From Sphagnum magellanicum (taxonomy: Eukaryota; Streptophyta; Sphagnopsida; Sphagnales; Sphagnaceae), in contig CM038911.1 in assembly GCA_021904315.1 (NCBI GenBank), positions 5,801,390-5,865,389 on the forward strand: DNA of 64,000 nt, read 5' to 3'. Numbering within the stretch: the first letter of the stretch is position 1; every line of letters begins with the position of its first letter. The notes below the pieces were generated by a model. It saw only the letters and a list, made by a program, of their open reading frames with translations. It did not search any database and was not told where the DNA came from. Of the stretch, positions 60,711 to 64,000 are shown in pieces. Both the position numbers and the translations under genes were made by a program.

Positions 60711-63700
60711 ATGATGATGGCAAGAGGATCTGGCGGAGGAGGAGGAACCAAGAAGCTTCAAATTGGGGATCTGTTGCAGACGGGAATCATCATGGGGTAC
60801 AGTAGAAGCATAAGCATCGCAGTAGTAGCCATAGCCGTGGTATGCTTCTGTACCTACATCCTCCAAATTCTAATCCTCAATACAGCTGCAGGCTTGAACC
60901 CATACTCTTGCACTTCCTTGTTGCAGTGTACACTACTAGATCAAAACCAGAGTAGTATTCATCAGATTACATCTGAATCTTCCAGGAGCAATTCTTCAAG
61001 GACACAAAATTCTTATACACAGCAGCAGCAGCAAGAGGAGCAGCAGCAGCAGCAGCAGCAGAACAACAACACCAACAACATCGTCATCATCTCTGAGCTA
61101 AATGAATCTCCTGGACCCAAGAGTCGATCCGGTGGAGGCACTGAGCTTTCGAGGATCGTCTTTGGAATTGCCACAGCTGCCAAGAATTGGTCCAGGAGAA
61201 AAGAGTATATCAAGCTGTGGTGGAATTCTTCCAGCTCCTGCAACAACAGAAACAACAATTCCAGCTGCTGCAACAATAACAACAATAAGAATTCCAGCTG
61301 CAGTAGCACACGAATGCGGGGATTTGTGTGGTTAGATGAAGAGGTGAATGAAACAACACATTGGAGTGAAGACTGGCCTCCTTACAAAATCTCTGAAGAC
61401 GTTTCAGACAAATCCAAGTTCAATTGGAGTCATGTGAAAAGGAAATGGGGAGTACGCATTTCTCGCATTGTGTCTGAGACTTTCAGGCTTGGATTACCCA
61501 ATGTGGATTGGTTTGTGCTTGGAGATGATGATACTTTCTTCTTCCCCCAAAATTTGGTGAAGGTTTTGTCGAGGTATGATCATACTCAGATGCATTATAT
61601 TGGCAGTTTCTCTGAGACTCATTCCCAGAATATTATGCTCTTCTCCTACAACATGGCTTTCGGTGGTGGCGGGTTTGCTATCAGTTTCCCCTTGGCTCAA
61701 GCTCTTGCTCAGATGCAAGATGAGTGCAATTTCAGGTACCCAACAAACCCCCTCACTTGACAATTCCTCCCAAGTCCTTTCTTTCTGTGTATAAGGTAAG
61801 GAACTTTTGTGAAGCTCTTCCTGGGTTTGAGGGCCTAGAGGAGGGCAGAAGCCCAAGTTTGGGGCCCAAAACCCAAGAAGAGCTTCACAAAAGTTCCTTC
61901 ATATGCTTTCCTCAGGCTCTTCTTGGCTTTGAGGGCCAAGCTGAGGGCAGAAGCCTGAGATTGGGGCCTAAAATCCAAGACAAGTCTTTGGAAGAAAGAG
62001 CCTCACAAAAGCTCCTTCAAAGGCTCTTCTTGGGTTTGGGGGTCCAGGTAAAGGCAGAAGCCCAAGTTTGGGGCCAAAGACTCAAGAAGAGTCTCAGGAA
62101 GAGCCTGAGGAAGAGCCTCACAAAAGGTCCTTCAAAGCCTCTCCCAGAGGCTCTTCTTGGGTTTGAGGGCCAACCTGAGGGCAGAAGCCTGAGATTGGGG
62201 TCGAAAACCCAAGAAGAGTCTCAATAAGAACCTCAGAAAAGTTCCTTTTCCTTTACATAAAGAATTAAAAAAATTTGGGCCTAACAAAAATGGAAGCTCC
62301 TTTGAAAATCAAATTGAAATCTTCCATGAATTGGACTTTAGTTTGTGGTTTAAAAGGGAAATTCTGCCCAAGGGGAGGTGACTGAAAAAGAAGGAAGAAA
62401 TTTTCAAAAGTTGATTATGAATCCAATGGTCAAATCAACCTTCAAATTTTGAGTTTGCACTAAAAATTGAAAAGCTCAGATTGATGCTTGGGTTTTGGAT
62501 GAAATGCTTCATCTTTGTGTTTTGTGATCTTGTAAAAAGCTGCTGCTGCTGCTCTAGTTTTGTGAGTTTTTTACAATTTTGTAGATTTTTGCAAAAGGGT
62601 TTTAAGCTTGAATCTACTGTCGCAATTTAGTGATCCTGAAGAAGGTTTGTTACAATCCAATCAGCTCATAATTTCATTTGGAAAATAAATTCCTCAGAAT
62701 AATAGTACATGGAGTATTGTTATTGTTTGTGCCCATGATCTCTGCCATTATGTCACGTGCCAAGGCTTAAGAATGGTGGGATAAAAAGACCCGAAAGAAA
62801 TCTCACCTCTAAAATGAGTATTCTGAACTTGGATTTTGTATTGAGATGTAGTAGCAGTATGTGATGGCTGATGAATGTAGAACAGGTATGGACAAATGTT
62901 TGGGAGTGATGATCGGTTGTATGCATGCATATCAGAACTTGGCGTACCTTTGACTAAAAATCCCGGATTCCATCAGGTAAGAGACAAAAAACTTCCTTCT
63001 GAGGCCCATCCACTCTCATTTTCTAATGTTTTTGGCACAACCCAACAAGCCTGAATCAATCTTTTTTTCTAGTTTCAACATATCTGTTAACATCAATGAC
63101 CAGCAACGCAGAATTCTAACTATGGGGAGTCTAGCTGAAGTACTTACCACCTTGCACGTGGGTAGTGCTGGATTGAATTGATCTTGTTCTGGTTGTATGC
63201 AAATTGATATAAACTTGACTTGTCGTGAACCCAGTGTCCTCTAAAAGCATTGGGACAACAATATACATGGTTGCTAGTCCTTGGAAGAAGGAAGAATTAG
63301 GGCAAGCCAGTTTGTGAGGGTTGTAAAACCAAAACTAAGAAAGGAGAACAATTTATCCTTCTGTAAAATGCAAAATGCAAAGATAAAGAATGTGGTTTGT
63401 TTGTGGTGCCATTATTGTTGTTGCAGATGGATATAAATGGAGACCCATTTGGAATACTAGCAGCGCATCCGGTAACACCCATTCTAAGCATCCATCATTT
63501 GGATACAATCTCCCCAATTTTTCCCAATAAAACCCGCCTTCAAGCTTTACAAAAGTTAACTCAAGCAGCGGAGGTGGAATCAGGAAGTGTTGTACAGCAG
63601 TCCATCTGTTATGACAAAGAGCTGAAATGGTCATTCTCAGTTTCTTGGGGTTATGTTGTTCATATTCATGCTGGATTCTTACCACCTCATGAAATGGTGT

Positions 63701-63990
63701 TACCAATTCAGACATTTGCCTCAATCCGTAGGAAGTGGGACAAGTCTGAATTCTCATTCACTACCCGGGCTTATTCAAAGGACCCTTGCACACATCCAAT
63801 TCGGTATTTTGTGGAATCTGTTCAAGGTCCCAATTCTAATTTTTCTCAAGGGCTTCTTGAGAGTGTTTATTCCAAGGAACACAAAGAGAAGAGAGCAAAG
63901 TCTAATTGCAATCAACAACTCATGGGACCACTGACTTCAGTGAATCAGATTCATGTTTGGAAAGAGCCAATTCGTGAAGATTGGTACCAG
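60711..63990 (+). CDS. DUF604 / Fringe-like glycosyltransferase (GT31-related), type II membrane protein, 3' end outside window
   Basis: Three + exons, 60711-61735, 62886-62976 and 63427-63990, join in frame (560 residues visible); the last ends at a CAG/GTGATT donor 10 bp before the window ends. Residues about 34-56 are a single signal-anchor helix, so a Golgi type II protein is expected. The stem is low complexity (poly-Gln at about 104-117, Asn/Ser/Cys-rich at about 172-199). The catalytic part starts near 145 (ELSRIVFGIATAAKNW, GFVWLDE). It contains GDDDTFFF at 271-278, holding the DxD metal/sugar-nucleotide motif; FGGGGFAIS near 317-325; GSDDRLYACISELGVPLT near 348-365; and HPVTPILSIHHLD in exon 3. 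This is the plant DUF604 set. The acceptor substrate is unknown. Intron 1 contains the hairpin array listed separately. Confidence 0.93.
61020..61062 (+). repeat. CAG/GCA codon repeat encoding poly-Gln in the glycosyltransferase stem
   Basis: Within exon 1 two CAG runs, interrupted by GAGGAG, encode about five and seven Gln. They sit in the stem, outside the catalytic domain, and are flanked by AAC/CAACAA codons giving poly-Asn, so length polymorphism should be tolerated. Confidence 0.85.
61799..62250 (+). repeat. Tandem array of four fold-back (hairpin) units in intron 1
   Basis: Unit 1 (61799-61898): the left arm at 61799-61828 pairs with 61869-61898, with one mismatch in 30 bases; a few more pairs (GGGCC with GGCCC) extend toward a loop of about 26 nt. 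Units 2-4 start at about 61913, 62021 and 62148. They repeat AGGCTCTTCTTGGGTTTGAG on the left and AACCCAAGAAGAGTCTC on the right with more mismatches, and share GAGGGCAGAAGCC and TTGGGGCC in the loop side. The array keeps a + frame open at 61724-62227, which I regard as incidental because the array lies between two well-supported splice sites. Confidence 0.8.
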
Positions 63991-64000
63991 GTGATTTTAT

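Noticed and set aside
61013-61309. Antisense Leu/Cys-rich frame
   Set aside because: It is the reverse reading of the Gln/Asn/Ser codon runs in the glycosyltransferase exon.
61724-62227. 167-codon + frame in the hairpin array
   Set aside because: It lies in intron 1 between two well-supported splice sites, and its length comes from the repeated hairpin units.

Overview
The window looks like nuclear DNA of a land plant. Five split genes have plant-type exons with GT-AG introns, in a 30-40% GC background full of decayed plant transposons (Ty1-copia, two hAT, one PIF/Harbinger, a possible CACTA end). Several gene families are plant types: a chloroplast-style ABC1 kinase with an N-terminal leader, an F-box/PP2 protein, and a DUF604 Fringe-like glycosyltransferase. 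I cannot name the species. Long introns, AT-rich decayed intergenic DNA and homopolymer runs in proteins fit a mid- to large-sized genome, possibly gymnosperm or seed-free plant, but that is only an impression.

Layout. 1-3.1 kb: ABC1-family kinase on the minus strand, nine exons visible; the gene leaves the window at the left edge inside the kinase domain. 3.1-7.3 kb: its promoter with telo-box motifs, then AT-rich DNA with two tandem duplications. 7.3-9.3 kb: hAT transposase relic (+). 11.1-15.65 kb: Ty1-copia relic (-) with gag, protease, integrase, RT and RNase H in order between about 110-bp LTR-like ends. 15.65-18 kb: very AT-rich DNA opening with a CACTA-like terminus. 19.65-24.2 kb: complete ankyrin/GPCR-chaperone (ANKRD13-type) gene on the minus strand, 758 residues, with a spliced 5' leader and a promoter carrying repeated GACGGTC-type boxes. 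25-30 kb: less AT-rich, transcript-like DNA with no convincing protein. 30.1-31.9 kb: F-box/PP2-like gene (-), 385 residues. 33-34.3 kb: its leader and promoter zone, a 20-G run and a GC-rich island. 34-41 kb: AT-rich, dispersed repeats. 41.2-42.7 kb: two-exon gene of unknown family (+). 43-52 kb: AT-rich with several degenerate minisatellites. 52.3 kb: one orphan TLDc-domain exon. 53.3-55.3 kb: second hAT relic (+). 57.2-58.4 kb: PIF/Harbinger transposase relic (-). 60.7-64 kb: DUF604/GT31-like glycosyltransferase (+), three exons, running off the right edge.

The genes do not form a pathway or cluster; they are ordinary housekeeping-type plant genes separated by transposon graveyards. The most unusual structure is a tandem array of four fold-back (hairpin) units in intron 1 of the glycosyltransferase gene; the first has an almost perfect 30-bp stem. 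The second is the unassigned two-exon gene at 41.2-42.7 kb. I found no CRISPR, operon or other system-like cluster. Exon boundaries were read by eye from splice signals and reading-frame continuity; domain names come from recognising conserved family motifs, not from a search.
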